From Actinomycetospora lutea (GTDB lineage: Bacteria > Actinomycetota > Actinomycetes > Mycobacteriales > Pseudonocardiaceae): a stretch of DNA of 64,000 nt. Positions 43,547-55,676 of this stretch are shown here, piece by piece (the first letter of the stretch is position 1; each line of letters starts with the position of its first letter). Made by a program: the position numbers and the translations under genes. The stretch lies in assembly GCF_028737205.1 (NCBI RefSeq), contig NZ_JAQZAL010000022.1, positions 62,001-126,000 of the forward strand. The letters are read 5' to 3'. The notes beneath the pieces were generated by a model. That model saw only the letters and a program-made list of their open reading frames with translations. It was not told where the DNA came from and ran no database searches.

Positions 43547-44215
43547 ATGACCGTTCTCCCGGACGAGCAGGAGTCGAGTCCCCCGCTGTCGCTGTCCGAG
43601 CGCGCCTACCTGGCCATCCAGGACAAGCTGATCATGCTGGACATCCCGCCGATGGCGCCGATCGACGAGGTCGCGCTGGTGGAGTCCCTGGGGGTGGGGC
43701 GCACGCCCGTCCGCGAGGCGCTCAAGCGGCTCGAGGTCGACCGGCTGGTCGTGTCCTACGCCCGGCGCGGCACCTTCGCGACGGCCGTCGACATCACCGA
43801 CCTCGCCTACATCTCCGACATCCGCGTCCAGCTCGAGCCCCTGGCCGCGCGCCGGGCGGCCGAGGACGCCTCGGCCGCGACGCGCGAGGAGCTCGCCGCG
43901 CTGGCCGACGCCACCGAGCGCCTCGACGTGCCCGAGCTGACGCGCGACGAGCTGATGCGCTGGGACATGCGCGTGCACCGGGCGATCTACCACGCGGCGG
44001 GCAACCCGCACCTCGAGGACACCCTCGTGCGCTACGACAACCTCGCGACGCGGATCTTCTGCCTGTTCCTCGACCGCATGCACGACTTCGTGTCCCACGT
44101 CGAGGAGCACGCCGGCCTGCTGCGCACGATCGCCGACGGCGAGGCCGACCTCGCCGCCCGCAAGGCCCGCCAGCACGTGCAGGGCTTCGAGAAGGCGATC
44201 CGCTCGGTCATCTGA
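43547..44215 (+). CDS. GntR family (FCD) regulator of the betaine/sarcosine genes
   Basis: The 222-residue protein has a GntR winged helix (PPMAPIDEVALVESLGVGRT, then PVREALKRLEVDRLV) and an FCD effector domain (ISDIRVQLEPLAARRAAED, MRVHRAIYHAAGNPH, HVEEHAGLLRTIADGE). The ATG at 43547 is used, but it lacks a ribosome binding site. A TTG at 43529 sits eight bases after GAAGGAG, and a GTG at 43520 is also in frame, so the true start is uncertain. It is divergent from sdaA. The CTGATA sites at three promoters of this region are its most likely targets. Confidence 0.87.
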   Translation: MTVLPDEQESSPPLSLSERAYLAIQDKLIMLDIPPMAPIDEVALVESLGVGRTPVREALKRLEVDRLVVSYARRGTFATAVDITDLAYISDIRVQLEPLAARRAAEDASAATREELAALADATERLDVPELTRDELMRWDMRVHRAIYHAAGNPHLEDTLVRYDNLATRIFCLFLDRMHDFVSHVEEHAGLLRTIADGEADLAARKARQHVQGFEKAIRSVI

Positions 44216-44220
44216 CCCCT

Positions 44221-44260
44221 GTGAGCGAAATTCCCGGCGATAGCCGGGAATGTCGCTCAC
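44221..44260. repeat. R1 palindromic repeat, copy d
   Basis: Arms GTGAGCGAAATTCCCGGC and GCCGGGAATGTCGCTCAC (one mismatch) surround the loop GATA. It lies between the convergent gntR and cyclodeaminase-like genes. It shares the GTGAGCGA ends with the other copies but has a different stem core. Confidence 0.82.
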
Positions 44261-44269
44261 GTGGGTCGG

Positions 44270-44779
44270 TCAGCGCAGGAGCTGCTCGCGGACGACCGCG
44301 GTGATCTTCGCGGCGCGCAGGACGACGTCGTCGACGGGGTCGATCGCGACCAGGAGCTCCTCGCGCACGGCGGGGTCGTGGATGTCGGCCAGGTCGACCT
44401 CGACCTCGACGCGCGCCGTCCCGACCGCCGCGCGCAGCGCCTCGGACGCCGCGGCGACGTCGACGGCCACCGTCCGCTGCCGCGCGCCGGGACCGGTCCG
44501 CAGCGCCTCGGCGAGGTCCAGGGCCCGCTCGGCCACCTCGATGACGCGCACCGCGGCCCGGGCCCCGTCCACCGGATCGGGTCCCGGGCCCTCGGTCGCG
44601 AGCCGCTGGGCGGTCGCGCGCAGCGCGTCGACGGCGTCCGTCACCGGGCCACCGCCCGGCGGCGCCGCCCGCGCGAGCAGGGCGACCCCCACCGCGGCGT
44701 GCAGCGCGGCCGGACCCCGGCCGCCCGGGCCGGTGGACGCGAGGGACTCCAGGACCTGATCGACCGTCTCGCTGCGCAT
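44270..44779 (-). CDS. Cyclodeaminase/cyclohydrolase (FchA/FtcD-C)-like protein
   Basis: The 169-residue protein begins MRSETVDQVLESLASTGPGG and is almost entirely helical (AALHAAVGVALLARAA, AVDALRATAQRLATEG, AAVRVIEVAERALDLAEAL). It resembles the FTCD_C family, whose members open 5,10-methenyl-THF to 10-formyl-THF or deaminate formimino-THF. It is slightly short for the family. In this cluster it would connect methylene-THF from sarcosine oxidation to PurU. It lies 47 bases after the dimethylglycine oxidase gene on the same strand. Confidence 0.6.
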   Translation of the reverse strand: MRSETVDQVLESLASTGPGGRGPAALHAAVGVALLARAAPPGGGPVTDAVDALRATAQRLATEGPGPDPVDGARAAVRVIEVAERALDLAEALRTGPGARQRTVAVDVAAASEALRAAVGTARVEVEVDLADIHDPAVREELLVAIDPVDDVVLRAAKITAVVREQLLR

Positions 44780-44825
44780 CACGCCTCCCAGGGGGACGCC
44801 CTTGCGTCTTCGACCGCCGGTGTCT

Positions 44826-47917
<3,092 letters not shown>

Positions 47918-47925
<8 letters not shown>

Positions 47926-50674
47926 CTCTGCGGGCTCCTTCCGGGTCGACGAGCACGGACTCGCCGGTACGGGCGGCGACGAGCTCGTCGCCGACGGGCA
48001 CGTGGACGACCTCGCCGAGGCGCTCACGGCCGCCCTTGACCAGGGCGAGCGCGAAGGGCCGGGCGAGCTCGGCGCTGTGGTAGCTGGAGGTGACATGCCC
48101 GAGCATCGGCACGGGCGCCGGGGGCAGCGCGCCGTCGTCGCAGAAGCGCACGATCTGCGAGCCCTCGGGCAGCTTGGTGGCGGCGTCGGTCGGGAGCAGC
48201 GAGACCAGCTGCTTGCGCAGCGGGTTGCGGTTCTCCGCGCGGGCGTAGGAGCGCTTGCCGACGAAGTCGTCCTTCTTCTTCGACACGGCCCAGCCCATGC
48301 CCAGGTCGTGCGGCGAGACGGTGCCGTCGGTGTCCTGCCCGATGATCGGGTAGCCCTTCTCGGCGCGCAGGACGTGCATCGTCTCGGTGCCGTAGGGCGT
48401 GATGCCGTGGGGCTGCCCGGCCTCGACCAGCCGCGCCCACACCGCCGTCGCGTACCAGGAGCTGACCGTCACCTCGTAGGCCAGCTCGCCGGAGAACGAG
48501 ATACGCGCGAGGCGCACCGGCACGCCGTCGAGCGTCGTGTCCTGCCAGGTCATGAAGCCGAAGGCGTCTCCCGAGACGTCCACGTCCGGGAACACGGCCC
48601 CGATGACGTCGCGCGAGCGCGGGCCCGCGACGGCGGCGATCGACCACTGCTCGGTGACCGAGGTGAGCCGCACCCGCAGCTCGGGCCACTCGGTCTGCAG
48701 CCACTCCTCCATCCAGTCGAGGACGTGCGCGGCGTTGCCGGTGGTGGTCGTGACGAGGAAGCGGTCCTCGGCGAGGCGCAGCACCGTGCCGTCGTCGAAG
48801 ACCATGCCGTCGTTGCCGCACATCACGCCGTAGCGGACGCGTCCGACCTTCAGGCTCGACATCATGTTCGTGTAGAGCCGGTCGAGCAGCACCGGCGCGT
48901 CGGGCCCGCGGACGTCGATCTTGCCGAGCGTCGAGGCGTCCATGATCCCGACCGACGTGCGCACCGCGGCGCACTCGCGCAGCACGGCGGCGGTCATGTC
49001 CTCACCCGCCTGCGGGTAGTACCGGGCGCGCTTCCACTGCCCGATGTCCTCGAACTGCGCGCCGGCGGCCACGTGCCAGCCGTGCAGCGCGGTGGTGCGC
49101 ACCGGGTCGAACAGGTCGCCGCGCTCGCGCCCGGCCAGCGCGGCGAACGCGACCGGCGTGTACGGCGGCCGGAACGTCGTGGTGCCGACGTCCTGGACGG
49201 GGCGGCCGGTGAGCTCGGCGAGGATGCCCAGGGCGAGGATGCCGGAGGTCTTGCCCTGGTCGTGCGCGGTGCCGATGGTCGTGTACCGCTTGACGTGCTC
49301 GGGGTGGGTCATCCCGGCGCCGACCGCGCGGGCCACGTCGGCGACGGTGGCGTCGCGCGCGATGTCGACGAACTGCCGGCTCGCCTCCCCCGGCGTGTGC
49401 CAGAGCACGAGCGTCGGCTCCGGCCACTCCTGCGCCGGGGCGACCGGCGCGTCCGGGCCGCCGGCCTCCCGCAGGACGTCGGCGAGGGCGAACGTGCCGT
49501 TGGCGGCGCCGACGGCGGTGATGCCCTCCGGCAACGGTGTGGCCGGACGGAACGCGCCGATCGCGGCGTCGTGGGCGAGGGATCCGCCGACGTGGCTGAC
49601 CAGGTGCGCGGTGGGGTTCCAGCCGCCGCTGACCAGCAGCAGGTCGCAGGGGACCTCCCGGCGCTCCGGGCCCACGACCGCGGCCGTGAGGCGCCCGTCG
49701 CCGCGGGTGCCGTGGACGAGCGTGCCGGTCTCGACCGGGATGCCGCGCTCGTCGCAGCGCCGCCGCCAGGCCTGCGGCGCCCGCTCGCGGGCGTCGAGGA
49801 CCCGCACCGACGCGCCCGCGTCGGCCAGGTCGACCGCGGCGGCGTAGGCGGCGTCGTCGCTGGTGAACACGACCACCTCGCGGCCGGCGCGCACGCCGTG
49901 GCGGTGCAGGAGGTCCCGCGCCGCCGAGGCGAGCATGATGCCGGGGCGGTCGTTGTCCTCGAACACGATCGGCCGCTCGATCGCCCCGGCGGCGACCACC
50001 ACGCGCCCGGCGCGGATGCGGTGCACGCGCTGGCGGGTGCGGGCGGCCTCCCCGCGGCGCTCGAGGGCGAGCACGAAACCGTCGTCGAAGTGCCCGAAGG
50101 CGGTGGTGCGCTGCAGGTGCGTCACGGTCGGCGACGCCGCGAGCTCGGCGACGACGTCGGTGACGAACGCGAGGGACGGCGCGCCGTCGATCGTCTCGGT
50201 GCCGGTGAGCGTCCCGCCGGCGGCGGGCCGGTCGTCGACGAGCACGACGCTCTGCCCGGCGCGCGCCGCGGTGCGGGCGGCGAGGAGACCCGCCGGGCCG
50301 GCGCCGACGACGAGCACGTCGCAGTGGTGGTGACGCCGGTCGTACCGGGCGGTGTCGGGGACCTCGGCGAGCCGACCCTGCCCGTTGACCCCGCGCACGA
50401 CGAGGCCGTCGGTGGCCTCGACCGTCGCGGCGAGCAGCATCGGCTCGGGGAACGGCTCCTCGACCTGGATCAGCCCGGTCGGGTCCTCGGTCCACGACGA
50501 GGTGATCCCGCGCGGCCGCCCGTACTTGACGCTCGTGGTCTGCGGGCGCGCGCCGTGGGCGAGCAGCACCGAGGCGACGGTGTCGCCCGGGTGCCCGGTG
50601 TAGGGCGTGCCGTCGACGGTGATGGTGATCGTGCGGCTGCGGTCGACGCGGCCGTACCCGGCGACGCGGCTCAT
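47918..50674 (-). CDS. soxA: Sarcosine oxidase alpha subunit
   Basis: The 918-residue subunit has an N-terminal ferredoxin-like domain (TVDGTPYTGHPGDTVASVLL), a central NAD-binding fold (VLVVGAGPAGLLAARTAARA), and a C-terminal aminomethyltransferase domain that channels the methylene group to THF (LDRLYTNMMSSLKVGRVRYG, FSGELAYEVTVSSWYATAVW, LRAEKGYPIIGQDTDGT). The complex oxidises sarcosine to glycine with 5,10-methylene-THF and peroxide. Its start overlaps the soxD stop by four bases. Confidence 0.95.
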
Positions 50675-50931
50675 GAGGTCAACTCCGAGGGGCCGATGAA
50701 CTGGTGGGTGCGGGTGTCACGGACGGCGGTGAACCAGCGGCGGCAGCCCGCGGCGTGCACCCAGCGCTCGGCGAAGGGGCCCTTGGGGTTGTCGCGGAAG
50801 AACACGAAGTGCGCCCACTGCTCGTCGGTCAGCGAGGCCGGGTGCTCGGGGTAGGCCACGTGGGCCTGGCCGCCGTAGGAGAACTCGGTCTCCTCGCGGG
50901 GGCCGCACCAGGGGCAGGCGATGAGTTGCAT
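50671..50931 (-). CDS. soxD: Sarcosine oxidase delta subunit
   Basis: The 86-residue subunit has the zinc-binding start MQLIACPWCGPREETEFSYG with CxxC, a later cysteine in HAAGCRRWFTAVRDT, and the conserved EQWAHFVFFRDNPKGPFAER. It is a structural subunit of heterotetrameric sarcosine oxidase. It starts 12 bases after soxB stops and overlaps soxA. Confidence 0.95.
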   Translation of the reverse strand: MQLIACPWCGPREETEFSYGGQAHVAYPEHPASLTDEQWAHFVFFRDNPKGPFAERWVHAAGCRRWFTAVRDTRTHQFIGPSELTS

Positions 50932-50942
50932 GCGGGGGCTCC

Positions 50943-52187
50943 TCAGTGCGCCACGGCGGCGGCGCCGTGCTCGTCGACGAGGGCTCCGGTGACGAAGCGG
51001 TCGAGGCCGAACGGCGCGACGAGGGGGTGCGGGCGGCCGTGGGCGACGGTGTCGGCGAACGCCCAGCCCAGGCCCGGGGTCGCCTTGAAGCCGCCGGTCC
51101 CCCACCCGCAGTTGAGGAACACGTTCTCGTAGGGCGTCGCGCCGACGATCGGGCTCGCGTCCGGGGTGACGTCGACGACGCCGGCCCAGCTGCGCAGCAG
51201 GTGGGCGCGGGCGAACACCGGGAACAGCTCGACGGCCGCGGCCATCTGGCGCTCGATGATGTGGAACGCACCGCGCTGCCCGTAGCCGTTGTACGAGTCG
51301 ACGCCGGCGCCCATCACCAGCTCGCCCTTGTGGGCCTGCGAGACGTACACGTGCACCGCGTTCGACATGACGATCGTCGGGTGCACCGGCTCGAGGAGCT
51401 CGGAGACCAGCGCCTGCAGCGGGTGCGACTGCAGCGGGGCGCGCACGCCGAGCATGTCCAGCAGCACCGAGGTGTGCCCGGCCGCGCAGAGGGCGACCGT
51501 GCCGGCGGCGATGGTGCCGCGGGTCGTGCGGACGCCGGTGACGCGGTCGCCGTCGCGCACGAAGCCGGTGACCTCGCAGTCCTGGATGATGTCGATGCCG
51601 GCCTCGCTGGCGCGCCGCGCGAAGCCCCAGGCCACGTAGTCGTGCTTGGCGATGCCCGCGCGCGGCTGGAACGTCGCCCCCTGGACCGGGTAGCGGATGT
51701 CGGCCGAGACGTTGACGATCGGGCAGACCTTCGCGACCTCGTCGGGCCCGAGCCACTCGGCGTCGATGCCGTTGAGCTTGTTCGCCTCGACGCGGCGCAC
51801 CGAGTCGCGGACGTCCTGCTCGGTGTGCGCGAGGTTGAGCACGCCGCGCTGGCTGAACAGGATCGGGTAGCCGAGGTCGTCCTCGAGGCCCTCCCACAGC
51901 GTGAGCGCGTGCTCGTAGATGCCCGCCGACTCGTCCCACAGGTAGTTCGAGCGGATCAGGGTGGTGTTGCGGGCCATGTTGCCGCCCGCGAGCCACCCCT
52001 TCTCGAGCACCGCGACGTTGGTGATGCCGTGGTTCTTCGCGAGGTAGTGCGCGGTCGCGAGGCCGTGGCCCCCGCCGCCCACGATCACGACGTCGTAGAC
52101 CTTCTTCGGCTCGGCGTCGTCCCAGAGGTGGTCGGGGTGTTCGGGCAGGTCGGCGCCCGGGGGGTTCGGTGCCGTCGTGGTGCTCAT
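50943..52187 (-). CDS. soxB: Sarcosine oxidase beta subunit
   Basis: This 414-residue catalytic flavin subunit holds FAD, and in characterised enzymes also a covalent FMN at the alpha/beta interface. The FAD fold is [20 protein letters not shown]. Substrate-domain motifs include [40 protein letters not shown], and [20 protein letters not shown]. The ATG overlaps the glyA stop in an ATGA sequence, so glyA and soxBDAG are translationally coupled. Confidence 0.95.
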   Translation of the reverse strand: MSTTTAPNPPGADLPEHPDHLWDDAEPKKVYDVVIVGGGGHGLATAHYLAKNHGITNVAVLEKGWLAGGNMARNTTLIRSNYLWDESAGIYEHALTLWEGLEDDLGYPILFSQRGVLNLAHTEQDVRDSVRRVEANKLNGIDAEWLGPDEVAKVCPIVNVSADIRYPVQGATFQPRAGIAKHDYVAWGFARRASEAGIDIIQDCEVTGFVRDGDRVTGVRTTRGTIAAGTVALCAAGHTSVLLDMLGVRAPLQSHPLQALVSELLEPVHPTIVMSNAVHVYVSQAHKGELVMGAGVDSYNGYGQRGAFHIIERQMAAAVELFPVFARAHLLRSWAGVVDVTPDASPIVGATPYENVFLNCGWGTGGFKATPGLGWAFADTVAHGRPHPLVAPFGLDRFVTGALVDEHGAAAVAH

Positions 52188-53482
52188 GCCTGCAGCTCCG
52201 GGTAGAGGGGGTGGCGGTCGGCGAGGGCGGCGACGCGCGCGGCGAGCGCGTCGAGCTCGGTGTCGGAGACCTGCGGGCGCAGGGCCCGGGCCACGACGTC
52301 GGCGACGATCACGAAGTCGTCGTCGTCGAAGCCGCGCGCGGCGAGCGCGGCGGTGCCGATCCGGACGCCGGAGCTGACCATCGGCGGGCGGGGGTCGAAC
52401 GGGACGGCGTTGCGGTTGACCGTGATGCCGACCCGGTGCAGGCGGTCCTCGGCCTGCTTGCCGTCGAGCTCGGAGTCGCGCAGGTCGACCAGGACCAGGT
52501 GCACGTCGGTGCCGCCGGAGACGACGCCGACGCCGCGCTCGGCGAGCAGCCGGTCGGCCAGGATGCGGGCGCCGGCCAGCGTGCGGACCTGCCGGTCGCG
52601 GAACTCGGGCTCGCCCGCGAGCTTGAACGCCACGGCCTTGGCGGCGATCACGTGCTCGAGCGGGCCGCCCTGCTGACCAGGGAAGACGCTGGAGTTCAGC
52701 TTCTTCGCGAGCGCCTTGTCGGCGGAGAGGATCACGCCACCCCGCGGGCCGCCGAGGGTCTTGTGGGTCGTCGAGGTGATGACGTGCGCGTGCGGCACCG
52801 GCGACGGGTGCAGGCCCGCGGCGACGAGGCCGGCGAAGTGCGCCATGTCGACCATGAACCAGGCGCCGACCTCGTCGGCGATGCGGCGGAACTCCGCGAA
52901 GTCCTGCTGGCGCGGGTACGCCGACCAGCCAGCGATGATCAGCTTCGGGCGCCGCTCGTGGGCGAGGCGCTCGACCTCGGCCATGTCGACGCGGTGGTCG
53001 TCGGCGCGCACGTGGTAGGCCGCGACGTCGTAGAGCCGTCCCGAGAAGTTCAGGTGCATGCCGTGGGTGAGGTGGCCGCCGTGCGCCAGCGCGAGGCCCA
53101 GGATCGTGTCGCCGGGCTCGAGGAGCGCGGCCATGACCGCGGCGTTGGCCTGCGCGCCGGAGTGCGGCTGGACGTTGGCGAACTCGGCGCCGAAGAGCGC
53201 CTTCAGGCGGTCGATCGCGAGCTGCTCGACGACGTCGACGTGCTCGCAGCCGCCGTAGTAGCGCCGGCCCGGGTAGCCCTCGGCGTACTTGTTGGTCAGG
53301 ACCGAGCCCTGCGCCTCCATCACCGCGAGCGGCGCGAAGTTCTCGCTCGCGATCATCTCGAGCGTGCCGTGCTGGCGGCGGAGCTCGCGGTGGACGGCGG
53401 CGGCGACCTCGGGGTCGGCCTGTGCGAGCGACCGGGCGAGCACCGGGACGGTGCGACCCTCGGGTGCAGCGGTGATCGACAT
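52184..53482 (-). CDS. glyA: Serine hydroxymethyltransferase (betaine-cluster copy)
   Basis: This PLP enzyme combines glycine and 5,10-methylene-THF into serine. The 432-residue protein has [20 protein letters not shown], the [18 protein letters not shown] loop, and the PLP lysine in [19 protein letters not shown]. It leads the soxBDAG operon, so its job here is to use the glycine and methylene-THF released by sarcosine oxidase, feeding serine to SdaA. A second, housekeeping glyA is expected elsewhere. The CTGATA site C lies 21 bases before its ATG. Confidence 0.95.
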   Translation of the reverse strand: MSITAAPEGRTVPVLARSLAQADPEVAAAVHRELRRQHGTLEMIASENFAPLAVMEAQGSVLTNKYAEGYPGRRYYGGCEHVDVVEQLAIDRLKALFGAEFANVQPHSGAQANAAVMAALLEPGDTILGLALAHGGHLTHGMHLNFSGRLYDVAAYHVRADDHRVDMAEVERLAHERRPKLIIAGWSAYPRQQDFAEFRRIADEVGAWFMVDMAHFAGLVAAGLHPSPVPHAHVITSTTHKTLGGPRGGVILSADKALAKKLNSSVFPGQQGGPLEHVIAAKAVAFKLAGEPEFRDRQVRTLAGARILADRLLAERGVGVVSGGTDVHLVLVDLRDSELDGKQAEDRLHRVGITVNRNAVPFDPRPPMVSSGVRIGTAALAARGFDDDDFVIVADVVARALRPQVSDTELDALAARVAALADRHPLYPELQA

Positions 53483-53503
53483 CCGCGAACCTCATCGTAG
53501 CCA

Positions 53504-53517
53504 ACTGATATATCTGA
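53504..53517. promoter_or_regulatory. CTGATA operator, site C (glyA-sox promoter)
   Basis: ACTGATATATCTGA lies just upstream of glyA and is a partial dyad with the same ACTGATATA half as sites A and B. It is probably bound by the GntR regulator encoded at 43547. Confidence 0.58.
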
Positions 53518-53591
53518 CGGCGCTGACTGTAGACACGAACGCCGAGCAGGGTCAACACTCAGGGCGGCTCGGATGTGAGGAGGACGCGGGA

Positions 53592-53833
53592 ATGCCCGAG
53601 GACGTGACGACGGCGGCGACGGACACCGATCCGTGGACGGCGGGGTTCGAGATGGGCCGGCTGGATCAGCAGCTCGCGGCGCTGGTCCTGCGCGACCGGC
53701 CGGTGGGCCTGACCATCCGGAGCGTGAACCGCGACGAGGCCGCCGCGATCGCGCGGCGGCGGGGCTACGGGCTGGACCTGCGCCCGGTCGAGGAGAGCCG
53801 GGGCGCGTGTGGGCGGTGTTCTCGCCCGAGTAG
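53592..53833 (+). pseudogene. Short hypothetical gene with an apparent frameshift near its 3' end
   Basis: The ATG at 53592 has AGGAGG at about 53579-53584. The first ~71 codons (GRLDQQLAALVLRDRPVGLT, VNRDEAAAIARRRGYGLDL) look protein-like in one frame. At about 53800-53810 the likely ending GRVWAVFSPE with TAG at 53831-53833 is in another frame. In the first frame the ORF runs on to 54011 as low-complexity sequence antisense to the next gene. A one-base indel is likely, either real or a sequencing error. The function is unknown. Confidence 0.5.
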
Positions 53834-53840
53834 CGCCGGG

Positions 53841-54023
53841 TCAGTCCTCGGGAGCCACGAACAGCGTGCTCATCGACGTCTGCCCGTCGACGCCGCCGGA
53901 CAGCGGGTGGCCGATGACCAGCTCCGCGCCGGTGACCAGCAGCAGAGCGAGCAGGAAGATCCCGACTGCGGCGACGACGTGGCGGGCGAGGCCGGGGGAC
54001 GCCGATCGTGATCGTCTGGTCAC
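53841..54023 (-). CDS. Small single-pass membrane protein, 60 residues
   Basis: From the GTG at 54023 the product has a basic N-terminus (TRRSRSASPGLARH), one transmembrane helix (VVAAVGIFLLALLLVTGAEL) and a short polar C-terminus (GGVDGQTSMSTLFVAPED). No family is recognised. It lies 14 bases after the DUF3817-like gene on the same strand and is probably in one operon with the two membrane genes upstream. Confidence 0.55.
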   Translation of the reverse strand: MTRRSRSASPGLARHVVAAVGIFLLALLLVTGAELVIGHPLSGGVDGQTSMSTLFVAPED

Positions 54024-54037
54024 GGTGAGGAAACGAC

Positions 54038-54295
54038 TCAGCGGGACGGGTGGTACGGCTCGGGCCCGAGAACCGCGGCGGCGGCCCAGCCGCCCACGCC
54101 CGGGACCAGGCTCACCGCCGTCGCCCGCGACCGCCATCCCGCCCGCGCCACCGTGAGCGCGATCGCCGCCAGGTACGCGCACCCGTGGATCGGCCCCACG
54201 AGCGCGGCGACACCGTCGACGTGGACGGTCACGAGGTTCGCGAGCAGCACGACGAGGCTGACGAGCTCGACGGTCGCGGCGACCCGCAGCGGCAC
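54038..54295 (-). CDS. DUF3817-like small membrane protein
   Basis: The 85-residue protein has three hydrophobic segments: VAATVELVSLVVLLANLVTV, LVGPIHGCAYLAAIALTVAR and AVSLVPGVGGWAAAAVLG. The GP(I/L)HG motif between them is characteristic of DUF3817, found in actinobacterial membrane proteins of unknown function. It follows the frameshifted DUF2269-like gene by three bases. Confidence 0.7.
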   Translation of the reverse strand: MPLRVAATVELVSLVVLLANLVTVHVDGVAALVGPIHGCAYLAAIALTVARAGWRSRATAVSLVPGVGGWAAAAVLGPEPYHPSR

Positions 54296-54298
54296 CGG

Positions 54299-54753
54299 TC
54301 ACACCCCCGTGCTCGAGCCGGGCCGCACGATCATCAGGACGGTCACCACCGCCCAGGCAGGTTGAACGCGCCCGTCGCGGCGGCGAGGCGGCCGGTCGAC
54401 GCGACGAGGTCCTCGCGGACCCCGACGCCCGCCAGCAGCGCCCGCTGGCGCGGCAGGACCACGCCCGCCAGCACCCCCGCCGCCGCGACCGTGAGCGCGA
54501 TCGACACCAGCACCCACGGCTCGGTGAGCACCCCCATCGACGACGCCGTCGCCAGCCCGAACACCGGGACGGCGATGCCGACGAGCGCGTAGGTCCGGCA
54601 GATGCGCGCGAGCACGGGCAGCCGGGCCGCGGCGCCGGCGTCGTGACCCAGGGCCCGGCGGGCCTCGGGCGGGAACATGCTGGCCGCGACGCACACCGGA
54701 CCGATCGCGACGATCGCCGCGAGGACGTGGACGGCGAGCAGGACCGCGTTCAC
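54299..54753 (-). pseudogene. DUF2269-like membrane protein gene with a frameshift near 54360
   Basis: From the ATG at 54753 the frame encodes four-helix membrane protein sequence (MNAVLLAVHVLAAIVAIGPV, then YALVGIAVPVFGLATA) that resembles DUF2269. It runs to ATGAFNLPGRW and stops at 54343. The adjacent frame continues naturally as WAVVTVLMIVRPGSSTGV to a stop at 54299. One extra or missing base in the CCTGCCTGGG stretch near 54355-54360 explains this. The gene is either recently inactivated, or sequenced with an error and really intact. Confidence 0.6.
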
Positions 54754-54772
54754 GCGACCGCCTCCCTGGTTT

Positions 54773-54804
54773 CAGTCCACCTGTAAGTGCTTACAGTGGG
54801 ACTG
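54773..54804. promoter_or_regulatory. MarR-type palindromic operator
   Basis: CTGTAAGTGCTTACAG (54781-54796) is a perfect 16-base palindrome. It extends outwards as CAGTCC…GGACTG to a 32-base near-palindrome with two mismatched pairs. It lies between the divergent DUF2269-like and marR genes. Confidence 0.8.
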
Positions 54805-54828
54805 TAACCCGAGACGGAAGGGGTCGGC

Positions 54829-55263
54829 GTGGGCGAGGTCGCCGGACCGCCGCCGCCCAGCGCGGCGTTCCTGCTGATGGCCCTCGGGCGTCGGGTCCGC
54901 GAGGAGGTCGAGGGTGCGCTCAAGGCGGAGGGGATCGCGATGCGCCACCTGTCCGCGCTCGGCCACCTCGCCCCGGACCCCGGCCTGTCCTACAGCGAGC
55001 TCGCGCGCCGCGCCGGGGTCACGCCGCAGAGCATGCAGGCCACGCTCACCGCGCTCGAGGAGCGCGGCGCCGTCGCCCGCGACACCGATCCCGGCCGCGG
55101 CCGCACCGCCGAGCTCCACGTCACCGCGGAGGGCGCGCGCCTGCGGCGGGCCGGGACGGGCGTCGTCGCCGGCGTCGACGACCGCCTGCGCGCCCGGCTC
55201 GGCGACGCGACCTACGACGCGCTCGCCCGGACATTGTTCGAGCTGTTCCGCGAGGAGAGCTGA
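54829..55263 (+). CDS. MarR family transcriptional regulator
   Basis: The 144-residue protein has the MarR winged helix: LSYSELARRAGVTPQSMQAT recognition region, then ALEERGAVARDTDPGRGRTA wing. N- and C-terminal helices probably form the dimer. The GTG at 54829 lies 24 bases after a long palindrome that is surely its binding site. The stop overlaps the following DoxX-like gene's start, so the two are in one operon, while the divergent small membrane genes may also be controlled. The ligand is unknown. Confidence 0.9.
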   Translation: MGEVAGPPPPSAAFLLMALGRRVREEVEGALKAEGIAMRHLSALGHLAPDPGLSYSELARRAGVTPQSMQATLTALEERGAVARDTDPGRGRTAELHVTAEGARLRRAGTGVVAGVDDRLRARLGDATYDALARTLFELFREES

Positions 55264-55676
55264 TGCTGCGCACGGTGGCCCGCGTCCTGCTGGGCCTCGT
55301 CCTGCTCGCGGCCGGCACGGCGCACCTCACCGTGGCGCGGGAGGCGTTCCGCGCGCAGGTGCCGTCGTGGTTCCCGGCCGACGCCGACGCGGTGGTCGTC
55401 GTGTCCGGGGTGGTCGAGATCGTCCTCGGCCTGGCCGTGCTCCTGCTGGTCCGCCGGCGCGCCGTGGTCGGCCTGGTCGTCGCCGCGTTCTTCGTCGCGA
55501 TCTTCCCGGGCAACGTCGCGCAGTACCTCGAGGGGCGCTCGGCGTTCGGTCTCGACACCGACGGCGCGCGGGCCGTGCGCCTGCTGTTCCAGCCGCTGCT
55601 CGTCGCGTGGGCCCTGTGGTGCACCGGCGCGTGGACGTGGCTGCGCGGGCGGCGGCGCGAGCCCGCGAGGACCTAG
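55263..55676 (+). CDS. DoxX-like membrane protein
   Basis: The 137-residue protein has four hydrophobic helices (VARVLLGLVLLAAGTAHLTV, VVVVSGVVEIVLGLAVLLLV, RAVVGLVVAAFFVAIFPGNV, LLFQPLLVAWALWCTGAW) and a G-x-x-H motif in helix 1, as in DoxX/MauE-like proteins. Its function is unknown; relatives are linked to redox or thiol stress. The ATG overlaps the marR stop (TGATG). It ends four bases into the convergent tetR gene. Confidence 0.78.
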   Translation: MLRTVARVLLGLVLLAAGTAHLTVAREAFRAQVPSWFPADADAVVVVSGVVEIVLGLAVLLLVRRRAVVGLVVAAFFVAIFPGNVAQYLEGRSAFGLDTDGARAVRLLFQPLLVAWALWCTGAWTWLRGRRREPART

